Source of the DNA: Lithodes maja
Taxonomy: Eukaryota > Arthropoda > Malacostraca > Decapoda > Lithodidae
Assembly: GCA_037953745.1 (NCBI GenBank)
Contig: JBAKBP010010334.1
Span: forward strand, 1 to 64,000
Reading direction: 5' to 3'
Length of the DNA stretch: 64,000 nt
This document shows positions 21,491 through 32,983 of this stretch, one piece after another. The notes under the pieces were generated by a model. It was not told the DNA's origin, searched no databases, and saw nothing but the letters and a program-made list of their open reading frames with translations. The stretch's first letter is position 1. Each line of letters starts with the position of its first letter. The translations under genes and the position numbers were made by a program.

Positions 21491-23880
21491 ATGGCTACCA
21501 AGGCTACCAAGAGAAGCATGAAGAAGACGTCTGCAATCTCACCACCTGGCCCCATGCCTGCAACCTCGCCTGTCCCCTTGATGCCTGCAACCTCGCCTGT
21601 CCCCTCGACCTCTGCAACCTCACCGCCTGTCCCCTCGACCTCTGCAACCTCACCGCCTGTCCCCTCGACCTCTGCAACCTCACCGCCTGTCCCCTCGTCG
21701 TCTGGAACCTTGCCGATTAACCCCTCTGACGGTGAAGTGTTATTAATGAATATACCCGACGATGATGGAGATGTGTTGGACGTTGATGAAAGTGAGGAAA
21801 ACCCAGACGAAGTTGACCAAGGACAGGAACAGCCAACACAACCAACAAAACGGCGCCGGAAGAGCACCAACATTATCCTGACGGAGGCGCAGGAGCGTAT
21901 GTTGGGAGACTGGCTGGAGCAGGATGTACCTTATCTGTATGATGAGGGTGATAACCGCCACAAAGAGAAAGAGCACATCGACCATGTTTGGGCGGAGAAG
22001 GCAGCCAGTCTGGACCCCCCCATCACCGCCTCGGAATTGTTAACCTGGTTCACCTCTCTCCGCTCCAAGTTTGGCAGGCTCAGCAAGGACAAGAGTGGTG
22101 AGGGGGCCAAGAGGTTGACTGAGAGGGAGAAGTGGATACTGACCATGTTACAGTTCCTCAAGCCCCACATCGTGCGACAGAAGAAGCCCCGGAATCTGGG
22201 TATGCCTCAGGTACGTTTATATTTGCTTGTTTCCCAACACTTTCACTATTAATTCGTCAACAACATCAATACTTTCCTGGCGAGCGATAGCAAGCCAAGA
22301 GTTTTTGCGTCCTCAGGACATGATTTATCTTTTTCTGAACTATTTTGCTTATCATGGTGCCATTATTTTTGTAAAATTATCTTGTTCACTTAATTTTATA
22401 ATTACCTTACATTTTTGTTAATGAAACACATAATAACACAAAGCAGTTTATTAATTTTATTTAAAGGTAACAAAGATGAATGGTTATGTTGATTGGTATT
22501 TAACAGTTCATAAATAATTTACATGTTACTAATTATACATTCATGTCTCAACAGTCTGCTGCCCAAGCTGCCGAACCTTCTCCTGTGTGTGGTCCTCTGC
22601 CTGATGACCCCACCCCAGCAGACGCCGATGAGGAAGACCAAGCAGCCGGCAGTCAGGAGAACACCACCCCAGCCATCTCCATGCTTCCGCGGAGGGCGAA
22701 GCAGGGGAAGCCTCCTGGTGCTGTTCCTGCAACCCACGGAACCGGAACCCTGGAGCAAGTGAGTAGAGGAAATATTAGTTTCATAATAGCAACAATAACT
22801 TTCAACATATTGGCTTCCCAGAATACCACATCATTTTATTTGTTAACATTCATAATTGGTTAATTATTGACATATGTTATGTTTCGTGTGTTGTGTAACG
22901 TGTAAATCTTCTCTTTTTCCATAATGGAAACAATAACTTTGAAGATTTTAGGCTTCCCAGAATACCACATAATTTTATTTGTTAACATTCATAATTGGTT
23001 AATTATTGACATATGTTATGTTTCGTGTGTTGTGTAACGTGTAAATCTTCTCTTTTTCCATAATGGTAACAATAACTTTGAAGATATTAGGATTCCCAGA
23101 ATACCACATCATTTTATTTGTTAACATTCATAATTGGTTATTTATTGAAATATGTTATGTTTCGTGTGTTTAATGTTCTCTTGTTCCTTGTTCCCTTACC
23201 AGGTCCTTGCCACTGCGGAGCAGGTGAGGCAGAACCTGGCTGGGGTGGCTGATTTGGTGGAGGACCCCGAACTCCAGTATTGGCGCGCCTCCATGGATGT
23301 CATGGCAAAGGACTGTGTGGGGTTGCCGGCAAAGTTTAGAACTCCATTCAAGAGTGAGCTCATGGCAGCCCTCCACAGATTCAAGACTGCCTTTGAGGAG
23401 GGAGTCACCAGTGTTGGTCCGGACCTCATGCTGCATGCCATAAGAAATTATGGCATTCCGGCGCCACAACCTCAACCTCAACCACAACCACCTCAACCTC
23501 AACCAACCGCTACTGTGATGTACCAGGGCACTCCGACAATCACAGTGCCTCAATCAGTGTTGCCAAAGCCTGCTCCTACCTACGTGCTACCTGCACACCA
23601 GGTTGCAGCACTGCAAACGTTAATGATGCGGCCGCCCCAGTCGGCAACACCCCCTGCCACATTCCACCCACCTACTGCCTCCACACCAACGCACTTAGAC
23701 CTCTCGCAGTTGAGCTCCCAGTTTGGGCTTGGGAACACAAGCTTCAACTTAGAAAACTATCTGGCTGCATCCTCACCTGCACCTTCTAACCCAGCTACGC
23801 CGGCACCAAACATTGATCCCCAACAGACCCTGGAAACCCCCAAGAAACAACCCAGCCTGGAGACCCCAAAGATGTTATAA
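21491..23880 (+). CDS. MADF/trihelix-like DNA-binding protein of Harbinger (3 exons)
   Basis: Predicted exons 21491-22210, 22555-22758 and 23203-23880, all phase 0, give 533 residues. The ATG at 21491 sits in a CACCATGG context. Donors read CAG|GTACGT and CAA|GTGAGT; acceptors CAACAG|T and TTACCAG|G. Residues 20-75 are Pro/Ser/Thr-rich with a 14-residue repeat. An acidic stretch and a KRRRK basic patch follow, then a MADF-like helical domain at about 130-205. Exon 3 has a helical segment (about 310-360), then a Gln/Pro-rich tail. In PIF/Harbinger elements such a protein helps the transposase enter the nucleus and bind the ends. The frame is intact, but the exon model is by eye. Confidence 0.82.
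22211..22554 (+). other. Intron 1 of the Harbinger MADF gene
   Basis: AT-rich, with GT-AG ends. It contains a short fragment with the CTGGCGAGCGATAGC block (near 22278-22300) found in the TTAA family R elements. Confidence 0.65.
22764..23170 (+). repeat. ~142-bp tandem repeat in intron 2 of the MADF gene
   Basis: About 2.8 copies of a unit containing CAATAACTTT, CCAGAATACCACAT and CATAATTGGTTA fill most of the intron, with few differences between units. The small frame ending near 22863 is a read-through into this repeat. Confidence 0.88.
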
Positions 23881-24205
23881 TTTTATGATATATTTTATAA
23901 TGAAAGATGTATTAAAAATAAAAAATAAAAATTGTGATGACGTGTGTGTTTATAATTCCAATTTTGTAGCTAAAGTATTTATTAATAAGATGACAAATTA
24001 AATATATCCTGAAAGTAATAAAAAAAAAAATGACTAATTGAAAAAAAAAATACTGATAATATGGTTAATAATAAATATGAAAAATCATGAAAAATAAAAT
24101 AAAATAAACAGTACAAAACAAATGAAACATTGAAACAATTAACAACGTGATTGAAATATAACACTAAAAGATAAAGATAAAGTAAGCAGGGAACTATTAA
24201 AGTAC
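23881..24205. other. Harbinger interior, 3' region of MADF gene
   Basis: AT-rich noncoding sequence with AATAAAAA-type polyadenylation candidates near 23917-23930. Nothing else recognised. Confidence 0.5.
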
Positions 24206-24693
24206 TTAACACCTTACGAGCGGCCTATGCGGTTTATTTATATGTACCGCCCAGCGGGGTGTTTTTAGCCAAAATAGGGCTGTTTACGTGATCATTTTCA
24301 TGCCTAAATAAGACCCAGAACGTAAAACAAGTATCTATCCCTGAAAGGGCATAAACAGAGCTTTCGAATGACACCATAACGATCCTTTTATGATGGCTAG
24401 TTTTCTTGCAATAACCGTGCAACGCGAGTGCAAAAAGCATGTAATTAGGCACTTTCCCCATACAATTCCGTATATAGCGAGTGAGAGAGGGAGGGAGTAG
24501 GTGGGATTCGTGTCAGTAGGTTCGCCGCGGTGGTCTGGAGCAGTCATACGCTCGCTACTCTCCTGCCACCACTTGTCTCTCTCTCTCAGCCACATTACGT
24601 GCTGAAATTGCCACACGATATATGTCGAGCACCGCCACATAGTCCAGCTTTATTTAACTCGACTTATGTTGCTCGCCGACATTTAAGGGTTAA
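24206..24693. mobile_element. TTAA-bounded element (family E) inside Harbinger
   Basis: 488 bp between TTAACACCTTACGAGCGGC and ACATTTAAGGGTTAA. Terminal similarity is short and imperfect, so the call rests on the TTAA edges, size and position between the two Harbinger genes. No coding signal. Confidence 0.5.
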
Positions 24694-24874
24694 AGGAAAA
24701 TTGAAAATATACAATAAAAAAAATATGGAAAAACCTACAAACTTTACAAAACATCAAAAGTAACTTATAAAACTACAATACTTACCAAACTGGCAAAAAC
24801 TCTATAACAAAACTTTAAGATGAAACTGAAATATACAGCAAAATAAAAAATAAACAGGGGAAAACCTCACTCAC
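24694..24874. other. Harbinger interior, 3' side of transposase
   Basis: A-rich noncoding spacer just after the transposase stop. Polyadenylation of the minus-strand gene should occur here. Confidence 0.4.
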
Positions 24875-26234
24875 CTAAATACGGTCATCCTGCCAACCCC
24901 CAGATCCTTGAGGGGAAGAGAAGTATGTCTTGAGGTAGTCCCGTTGCTCCTTGGCAAGCCTGGTTGCAGTGTTGCGGGCCCCAGGGGGTAGGTTCCTTCC
25001 TACAGGGGGGTCAGTCCTCCAGAGGCCAGGTATGAGTTCGTGGGTGTCTGGGTCCTCTTGATCTACCTCTGCTCGGGGTGGGTTTCGTCCTCGTAAGATG
25101 TTGTGCAGAATGCATGAGGCCAACACAACAACCTCTGCACGCTCAGGTTTCATAGATATTGGAGCGTGCAAAACCCGGAAGCGGTTAGCAAGAATGCCAA
25201 AGGCGTTCTCTACCACCCGGCGGCCCCTGTTGAGTCTGTAGTTGTAGATCCGTTCAGGTTTCGAGAGGAATCGTTGGGGGTAGGGCTTCATCATGTAGGG
25301 GCGCAGAGGGAATGCATCATCCCCTACTAAGAAGTAGTCCGTGGGTGGTCCATTGTGATCGGTAGAGATGACCTCGGGGGGGGGGGGGGGGGCAGTTTGG
25401 CAGTCTGTGTTTCAAGCAACTTAGACAGAGGGGTGTGTGCAAAGCCACCACCATCAGACTCTGATCCTATGGCCCCAACGTCGACGTAGATGAATTTGTA
25501 GTTTGAGTCAACAATTGCCAACAGGACAATGGAAAAAACTTCTTGTAGTTGAAGTAATATGTGCCACCAAAGGAGGGGTTGCGGATCCGTATGTGTTTGC
25601 CATCAATGGCTCCCACACAATGCGGCAGGTTCCATCGTTCCTCAAAGCCGCTGGCAACCTCCTTCCATTCATCAGGCGATTGTGGCGTTTTGAGCTCCTG
25701 ATCTCCGTAGACAGAGATGATGGCCTGGCATGTGTCTGGAACAATTTGGCTGATGGTGTTGTGGGCAACACGAAAGTTGTATTGCAGGCTCTGATACGAA
25801 TCACCCGTAGCGAGGAAACGTAAGGTGATGGCCACCCGCAGCCCAGGAGGAATGGGTTTTCGCCAGAACGTAGGTTTCCTCTGAATGATGGGGGTGACAC
25901 GTTCCACAATCTCATCAAATAGTTGTTTGTCTACCCGGGTGAAGTTCTTGTACATTAGTGGACATTCTCTGGCCAACTCTTGCATGAGGTTCTCATAATG
26001 GCCATGTTCAGGCCTCCGTTGTAGATATGGCCACACCCACACTGTCCTCTTGGTCCTTTCCTTCTTCTTCTCTTGTTCCTCTTGATGGATGGAGTTTGCT
26101 ATTGCAAGTAGTTTTAAGACATCTATGTAGGCAATGATGCATTGTATGAGCCGCATGTTATGCCTAATCTCCGGTTTGATTAAGGAGTTCACAAATTTGA
26201 ACTCCTCCAGGATGAATTCCGTGATGTTGTTCAT
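24875..26234 (-). pseudogene. PIF/Harbinger DDE transposase, two apparent frameshifts at homopolymers
   Basis: Starts with ATG at 26234. Residues 1-250 include a helical N-terminus and the first catalytic aspartate in GAIDGKH (D211). The frame then slips at a T-run (A-run on plus, near 25531) and again at a 17-18 base G-run on plus (25375-25392). The remaining pieces hold a DVGAIGSESDGG block, the second aspartate in a GDDAFPL motif (just before 25294) and the glutamate in ENAFGIL. Order and spacing fit the DDE_4-type nuclease of this superfamily, total about 450 residues. Both breaks are in homopolymers, so a sequencing or assembly error is a real alternative to inactivation. The transposase would cut at the 32-bp TIRs. 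Confidence 0.85.
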
Positions 26235-26678
26235 GGTGCAGAGGAATGAGTGGGAATGGGAAAGGTGTGGCCATTCATGCCCTTTTGTACTTCCCAGATA
26301 GCAACCCTGACAGACGTGGTTGACAAAGACTGTCTTTGTCTGTGTTTGGTCAGACGGGGTATGCCTACGATTGGCCGGAACCGGTCCAGGTACGACCTAA
26401 CAAATCCCAAGACGTGCGGTCTCAGCTACGCCGGTCTTGTGGGGGCGTGGCATGGGCGTGGCCTGTGTTCCCGCAAATCGGGCAGCCCATGAGGTCGAAC
26501 GGGGCTATGCCTACGCACGTCGCAAACACGTACGTAGTTCAATACGACTCCATTACGTCTAACGTAACACTGGCCCCGTTACGCTACGTCTGTCGGGAAG
26601 TGCAATAGACGTGGAAGAACGGGCGTTCAACGGCAGAAACTACTCGCGTCTTTACATAAATTGGCGATACGCCGGACA

Positions 26679-26710
26679 GGAGCAATATACGTGAATGTGT
26701 GACCCCACCA
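26679..26710 (-). repeat. Harbinger right terminal inverted repeat
   Basis: 32 bp, inverted copy of 20859-20890, followed by TGA. Confidence 0.95.
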
Positions 26711-26713
26711 TGA

Positions 26714-27335
26714 CGCTGTGCTACCTACCACCACCACCACCACCACCACCAAGGGAGCTTCTGCCACCACCGGGGGTTCTCCAACTGCAGCTGCTGGATC
26801 CTCCCGAGGGAAAGGTAAGCCTGTGTCCCGAGAAGGTAAGTCTGTGTCGATTGTGGGCGACTCCATGGTAAGACATTTAGTTAGGGCTACCCGCATTAAA
26901 CTTAGGAAGGTTGTGTGTCTGCCTGGCCATGGAGCTGGGAAACCTTTAGAGAAGATGGACCACATTTTGGAAGATAGTGGAGATAACCCCATTATCTGTC
27001 TCAGTGCCGGGAGTAACGATGTTGGTAAGGGTAGAAGTGAGGAACTGCTGCAGCAGTATTGGGATGTGTTAGATAAGGTTAGGATGAAGGGAGGGATCCC
27101 TGTAGTACATTGTATCCTACCCAGAAGAGGAGTTCCCAAGGAATGGACATCCAGGGCGATTGGTATCAATTGCCGGTTGGAGAAATATTGCAAAGAAAAA
27201 GCAATACCATTCATTGATAACTGGGATACTTTCTATGGTAGAGGTAGGATGTACGCAAGGGATGGGGTTCATATTTCACGGTTAGGGGTTTCTACATTAG
27301 CTAGTTCTTTAGACAGGGTGGTTGTGGGGTTTTGA
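26714..27335 (+). pseudogene. CR1 ORF1, SGNH/GDSL esterase-like segment
   Basis: A Thr-rich linker encoded by CCA/ACC repeats (26724-26750) leads into an SGNH-type fold: GDSM (block I, near 26859), a GSND stretch near 27010 (block III), and DGVH near 27265 carrying the late Asp and His. CR1 ORF1 proteins often carry such an esterase domain. With the two upstream segments ORF1 would be about 281 residues. This segment is open throughout; it is a pseudogene only because of the two insertions. Confidence 0.82.
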
Positions 27336-27368
27336 ACAGAAATATTGAGAGTGTAAAAGAGAGGTTAA

Positions 27369-28894
27369 ATGGATTTTGTTTTAGCGTCAGGCGAATGCGA
27401 TAAGGATATTCAGTCTCATGCTAAAAATGATGACTATATGGCTAATGATCGTAGTGATGGTGTAACGGAAGATGGAAATGTCGTTAGAAATAAAGGTAAA
27501 TTAGGTATAAATAAAAGAAGTAAATTGAGAGTATATTACACAAACTGTAGGAGTCTATGTAACAAAATGAACGAACTTAGAGCCCTTGTTAGCAAAGAAA
27601 ATATAGACATAATAGCGCTAACTCAAACGTGGATTAATACAGAAACCAGGCATTTTTTAGCAGAATTTGATATAACAGGATATACTGTAGTTTGTTTAAA
27701 TATGACCAAACAAGTAGGAGGGGTGGCGGTATAGCAGTGTTTGTCAGGAGTACATTAAAAAGCTGTATTAAATCAGGTATTAGACTAAATAACGATAATG
27801 ATAGCGTTTGGGTAGAGGTAAACGAAGGTAGTGAGACCATAGTTATTGGAGTTATGTATAGACCGCCAAATATGAGTAGAAATGATGGAACGTCATTATG
27901 GGAGGAAATTAAAATGGCATCAAGGTTTAGCAATGTGTGCATTATGGGGGATTTTAATTTTCCGAATATAGATTGGCAGCATCAAATAGGCGACTCTGAT
28001 TCTGAGGAGTTTATTGAGGTAGTACAAGATAGTTTTTTATTTCAATTCATAGATACGCCCACTAGAGGTAATAATATTCTCGATTTAGTTTTCAGTAACA
28101 TTGAACATATGATAAATAATGTAGAGATAGGGGACCACCTAGGAAATAGTGACCACAATTCTGTGTATTTTAATATACAATGGAAAGGTAATACCAGAGA
28201 GAAACAACATTAATGCCTGACTTCAGAAAAGCCAATTATGGTGGGTTAAGAAGAGCCCTATTAGCGGACTCCATGGTCAAAAAATTAAGTCGATCCAGGT
28301 GTCCAAATGAGTGTATCCCTTCTCAGGCACCTGTCATCTTAAGTCAGGAAGAGAAGTCAAACTTGGTAGATACATACGATAATTTTATCAAGTCAGTATT
28401 CAATACACAAAATAAATATATCCCAAAAAATAAATTTAGATCAACACAGAACCAACCCAAATGGATGAATAATAGACTATTAGATCTTCTAGGAAAAAAG
28501 AGAGGAATATATAGACAAAATAAGAAAGGCGAAATTCACCTACTTGCTTACTATCAGAATCTATCAAGACAGGTAAAAATGGATATTAGGACAGACAAAA
28601 TAAATTATGAAATTAAGGTTGCCAATGACTTAAAAAATAATCCTAAAGCTTTTTACCAACTATATAAATCCAAGGTTAGAGATGTAATTGGTCCCCTTAA
28701 AACTTCGATAGGAGAATTACAGAAAATTATTTAGAAATGTGCAGTACATTAAATAGTCAATTTCTTTCCGTTTTCACTAATGAAAATTTGGCACAGTTTC
28801 CAGAAGTCCGTAAGGTATATAGCGATAGTATAGAAAATAGGTTAAGTACCGTTACTATAAGTAGAAATGATGTGCTTAAGGAAATTGACAGACT
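27369..28894 (+). pseudogene. CR1 ORF2 5' part: AP endonuclease and linker, frameshifted
   Basis: Three frames carry one protein. 27369-27700 has the endonuclease start (YTNCRSL, LTQTWIN), where a glutamate is usual at T/Q. A 4-bp GTTT duplication near 27698 shifts the frame. 27692-28205 has the rest of the endonuclease (GVMYRPP, GDFNFP, SDHNSV). A 1-bp shift near 28205 leads to the linker 28213-28734, and another shift leads to 28737-28894. The BEL element then interrupts just before the RT fingers. Catalytic Asp/Asn and SDH motifs are present. Confidence 0.88.
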
Positions 28895-29670
28895 TGTGAG
28901 AAATAAATTGACTACACCGGTATCTGGGGAATGTTGGCAACAACCTTCCGATAGGGTAACCTCACTAGAGTGAACAATTTCCTACCAGAACCCGGTGATT
29001 GTATATATTGTAGAGATTAATTAATGTTAGGTAATTTAGTACTGTATAAGATTACCTTGATCAAGTTAATTTAGTTATAAAACCTTGTAGAAATAAGTTT
29101 AGAAGTACTGTAAAGAGGATCAGTTTAAATATTCCCGCGACCGCATACGCGATCCACCGTTTGCTTTAGGGTCGTTAATATCTTGATATTATGTTCACTA
29201 AATCGTTGTGAAACGATGTTCACCTTTATAATTATATAATTTAAATGCTGATAATTATTTATATGATTTCGTGAAGAGGGAATGAACCCTTGGTAACGAA
29301 TTAATATATAGTTTATTTAAGAGTCGGAGATTGAAGTTCCGATCAGACGCTAGTAAACATCTGAACGGTAGAGAAGTGTCCCGTGATCTCCTCCACCACA
29401 ATTCCCACGCCCGGCCCGGAGTCCTGACCTATAACCCTTATCTACCGAAGCCGGAATCCTCTGAACTAAACCAGGACCCTAGTTATAGCTAAGTCATTGA
29501 TAATTATATGGCCATTTATACAATGTTTAGTTATGGCATCCTGAGAGATAGGCTACCATAGTTCATACCATAAGGTAGACGATCTCAGACTTTATTTTTA
29601 TTTATGTTGATTAATTTTATATTTCGATTGATGTGGTAAGAGATAACCTTTGGCCATATTATCCACCACA
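28895..29670 (+). repeat. BEL/Pao 5' LTR
   Basis: 776 bp, TGTGAGAAATAAATTG...ACCACA, matching 41900-42675. Confidence 0.95.
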
Positions 29671-30522
29671 TTTTGGTGCCCTGAGTGAGGATTCCGATCG
29701 GTGTGTAGACTAGGGGTTGAGTTAGGGCCAGTTTTCAACAGTTAGGGTTCCTGCTAAGCTGCAGCGGTAGGCTAATGTTTAAGGTAGTTTTTGTGGGACA
29801 TAGTTTGATCCCCCGCCGTTATGAGGTCCCTAACTGTGAGGCGATGGCCTTGGGTGAGTGGCATTTCAATTAATAATAAGATAAAATCGCATGGCGTTTA
29901 AATCCTGTGGTAGAGGACTGGTAGGAGGGTCTGCAACGTTGCGTTCTCTGGCGTTTGTGAAACTCGGAGCTTGAGCTTCGTTGCAGTCCCTAAATTTCCC
30001 CCATATTTTTCTTATTTAGACCATTTTATGTCTCCGTCTTTAATGTCACCCGCGTCTGGCAGGCTAGGTCGACCAGCTAAACGCTCAGGACGGAGCATAT
30101 ACCAAATTTAATAAATAATAAATTTGTTCCCCCCCCCCCTTTTTAGAAAAATGCTACTACCACAGGTTCCCACTAACATCTGGGAAAAGAAATCAATGAT
30201 TAACTAAATATTTACAGCTTTAGCTTCATTCTTGTACCTAAATTCTCCCTATTATTTGATAATTCAGGCCATTTTTATGTTTCTGTCCTTTAATGTCGCC
30301 TGTGTCTGAAAGACCAAGTAGACTAGCTAAATGCTCGGGACGACGAAGCATATATGACATTTAATTCAATAATAAATATATTCCCTCCCCCTACTAGCGT
30401 GCGTTCCCACATATTCGGTAAATTATATTGTGGACTTAATGTTTTAAACTAATTATTCATCTGAATTTGTAGCAAATAATGGTACGCATATAATGCTAAA
30501 GATTAACAGCTAAATTGAGTTT
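29671..30522 (+). promoter_or_regulatory. BEL/Pao leader with primer site and an internal duplication
   Basis: A TGGTGCCCTGAGTGAGG stretch starting at 29674 is the likely primer-binding site. From about 30001 to 30420 two diverged copies of a ~200-bp unit lie head to tail (shared blocks include TTTAATGTC, CAGCTAAA/TAGCTAAA and ATTTAATAAATAATA-like text), separated by about 240 bp. Confidence 0.65.
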
Positions 30523-31026
30523 AGGGGAGGTGTGGCAGAGTGGTCTTGCCACTGGACTGGTAATTCAATGGACCCGGGTTCGAATCCCAATATGTCAGTG
30601 GGAAGATATTATTGGGATGGAATTTGTGCTGTACCTAGTTTCAGTGCATTACCACAACACACCGAAATGCCAAAACAAAATACCCTCATTGTTCCCTGAT
30701 TAAATAGCACTGTATGAATATTACCATATTCAAAATATGCTACAGGGGGGCAATGCCTAGTGAGTTAATTGCTGAATAGGTGGCGTTCTGAGAGTGAGGG
30801 TCCGAGCCTGGGGAGTGAGACTGTGAAGCGCAGAGGCGAAGCAGCTTCAGAGATGGAGTTGGGTTCGAGCCGTGAGTAGGTGCTTCGCATGTCTCATTCC
30901 CTAGACTGGAACAAGACCTCACGGGCCTCACAGTGTTCAGCGGTAGAGTGTAAAGGCTATCAGCCTATGCCCGAGAGGGTACTAGTAGTTGGAATATAGA
31001 AAAAAAAAAAAAAAAAAAAAAAAAAT
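30523..31026 (+). mobile_element. tRNA-derived SINE-like block with poly(A)
   Basis: Starts with a tRNA-like head (30523-30600). It has an A box in GTGGCAGAGTGG, a TGGC/GCCA D stem, an anticodon loop CTGGTAA (GGT, Thr), and a B box in GGTTCGAATCCC. The acceptor stem does not close, so it is not a functional tRNA gene. A second GGTTCGAGCC B-box-like motif lies near 30862. The block ends in about 26 A (30999-31026). It sits in the BEL leader, so it is either an insertion or part of this BEL lineage. Confidence 0.6.
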
Positions 31027-31127
31027 TGTTAGGCTATAATATATCTAAATACAATTTTGATTGTTGAAAATTAGTCTTCAGTATAAACATTAATAATAGT
31101 CCAGAAAATAATTACCCATTTTCCAAA

Positions 31128-32592
31128 ATGACTGATACACTCTTGAGAAAATCTATGGTGGGGAAATTAGGCTGGGTAACTAGAGCATTAAATAATTGCC
31201 AGGAGGTAAAAAGATGTGACTCCTGTCCAAGGGAGCTGTTAAATTCTCAAATCCAAGATCTTAAAACCCGGTGGGCTAATTATGAATAGTCTTGCAATAA
31301 ATTGGAGGACTTTTGCATCAAACAAGAACAATCTGAAAGGTTTGAGGAATTACAGCAAGCCTATGCAAATGCCCGTGAAAATTATTTGGATCAACTAGCT
31401 GGGTTCGAATCCTTGGCGACAGAGACAGTTACCGAAACAGGGAGTAATGGTACCAGTAATGGTACTGTGGCTCCGGGACAACAAAGCTTTAAGTTGCCAT
31501 CTATAACCTTACCTGAATTTGATGGGCAACCTGATTGGAATACTTTTTGGGACAAATTTAAAGGTTTAGTTCATGACAGGTTAGATATTTCTGCAGCAAA
31601 TAAATTTTCATACTTGTTGAGTCAACTTAAGGGTTTTGCATTGTATTTTATCAAGGAACTTCCCATAACTGATGCCAATTATACAGCAGCTCTAGACGTA
31701 CTCCAGGAGAATTTTGAAGATACGGAGTTGACAATACAGCGCCTAGTTTACAAATTGCTGGAGTTATCAGGACCAAAGCATACGTACCAGGATCTTCAGT
31801 CATTCCGGATCAGCTTGAATTGTGTTTTGAAATCACTTAGTACCCAGAAAGATCTTGATTCAGCTTCTTGGCTCTTGAACCACATTGTACAACAAAAGCT
31901 CTCTCAGAAAACCTGTAATGAATTGTACCACAGGTATAAGAACTACTACTTCACGTATCAAGAGATAGAAGAGGGTTTAAGAGAGCTGTGCAAACACATG
32001 CAAGTTTCCAAGAAGGATAGCAGTATCAAGGAAGGAGACAACAAGGTTAAATACACAAAAGTGTCTACAACAGGGACTAAGGAAAAAGCAAAACCGTTCA
32101 AGAAGGAAGAGGTTGGTACCAATGTGACATCCGTCCAGCAGAATAATCAAACTAATACAGTATCTAAAACAAAAGGTGTTTGTGAGAGAAAAAATAACCG
32201 TCTCAATTCTCCAGTGACCCAAGAAGTAACCAGAGATATTAACCCCACACCAGGGATAAACCAAGAAAACCGGAAGGTGTGTATGTTATGTTCAGAACAA
32301 TATTCCAGTGTATTGTAGGACTTACCCAAATCTTAAGGCTAGACTTCCACGACTCATCGAACTAGGCAAGTGTCTTGTTTGCCTTAGCACAAGACATTCT
32401 ACTGAGGAATGTGCCACTAAATTAAATGTATGTTTTCGGTGCAAGACTGGTGTACATCATACCACGTTGTGTCCCAAGATCAGTGAAGTACAACCCAAAC
32501 CGACAAGTGTAAATATGACCCTGACCACTGGAAACCCAATGCATACGCCGGCAGCTACTCCTACAGCCGAGATTCAACTGATTAAAATTTAA
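31128..32592 (+). pseudogene. BEL/Pao Gag with CCHC knuckles, one stop and one frameshift
   Basis: ATG at 31128. An in-frame TAG at 31287 follows codon 53; the frame continues to 32318. Residues around 120-280 (31480-31980) match the capsid region typical of Pao Gag (LPEFDGQPDWNTFWDKF-type motif). A frameshift near 32305 is needed to reach 32308-32592, which carries CX2C knuckles including CLVCLSTRHSTEEC and CFRCKTGVHHTTLC. Gag would form the particle shell. Confidence 0.85.
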
Positions 32593-32748
32593 AACTTGCA
32601 AACTAAACTAACCAAAATTGGGACAAGGACAATATAAAGTCAAATTAAATTATCAAAATCTCTGTGGAAACAACGCTTACTAAAATTAAAATTATTAAAT
32701 AAGAGAACACAATCCACCACATAGGGTGTACATTACTACATGAGCAAG
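32593..32748. other. AT-rich junction segment left of MITE
   Basis: Lies between the BEL gag end and the TTAA MITE. It may be BEL sequence or the end of the reversed Penelope-like element. No coding signal. Confidence 0.4.
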
Positions 32749-32983
32749 TTAACCCTCTCCGACATATGACGCGATTTTGAGCCTATTAGGGATACTTTAA
32801 AGCCTTTGTAACCATCAGGGGTATTTAGAAACCTTTAGCTTAGTTACTTCAACCTCTGCAGTTGTCTTTGAGTTAGCTGTGGGCAGAAAACTAATTTTGG
32901 AGAGGTAATTATAAGAGTGAGAGAACTCTATTTCTTATTGCTAATCTGACAACCTCTGCGTCATAAATGCGTGAAAGGGTTAA
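32749..32983 (+). mobile_element. TTAA MITE (family A, copy 1)
   Basis: 235 bp with TTAA edges and inverted ends (CCCTCTCCGACATATGACGC / GCGTCATAAATGCGTGAAAGGG). Reversed copy at 47524-47757; an interrupted copy at 56891-57943. Short CCCTTT-type ends plus TTAA suggest piggyBac-type MITEs. Confidence 0.9.

Larger units (their letters stand above)
20859..26710. mobile_element. PIF/Harbinger DNA transposon, structurally complete
   Basis: 5852 bp bounded by perfect 32-bp inverted repeats (20859-20890 and 26679-26710, starting TGGTGGGGTCAC) and flanked by TGA on each side, a 3-bp duplication of the TNA type used by this superfamily. It carries the two expected genes in convergent orientation: a three-exon MADF/trihelix-like DNA-binding protein on plus and a DDE transposase on minus. 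It sits in a codon of CR1 ORF1. A TTAA-bounded element lies in its middle. Confidence 0.95.

Noticed and set aside
30523..30600. Functional tRNA-Thr gene
   Set aside because: Pol III boxes and anticodon loop are present but the acceptor stem does not pair.
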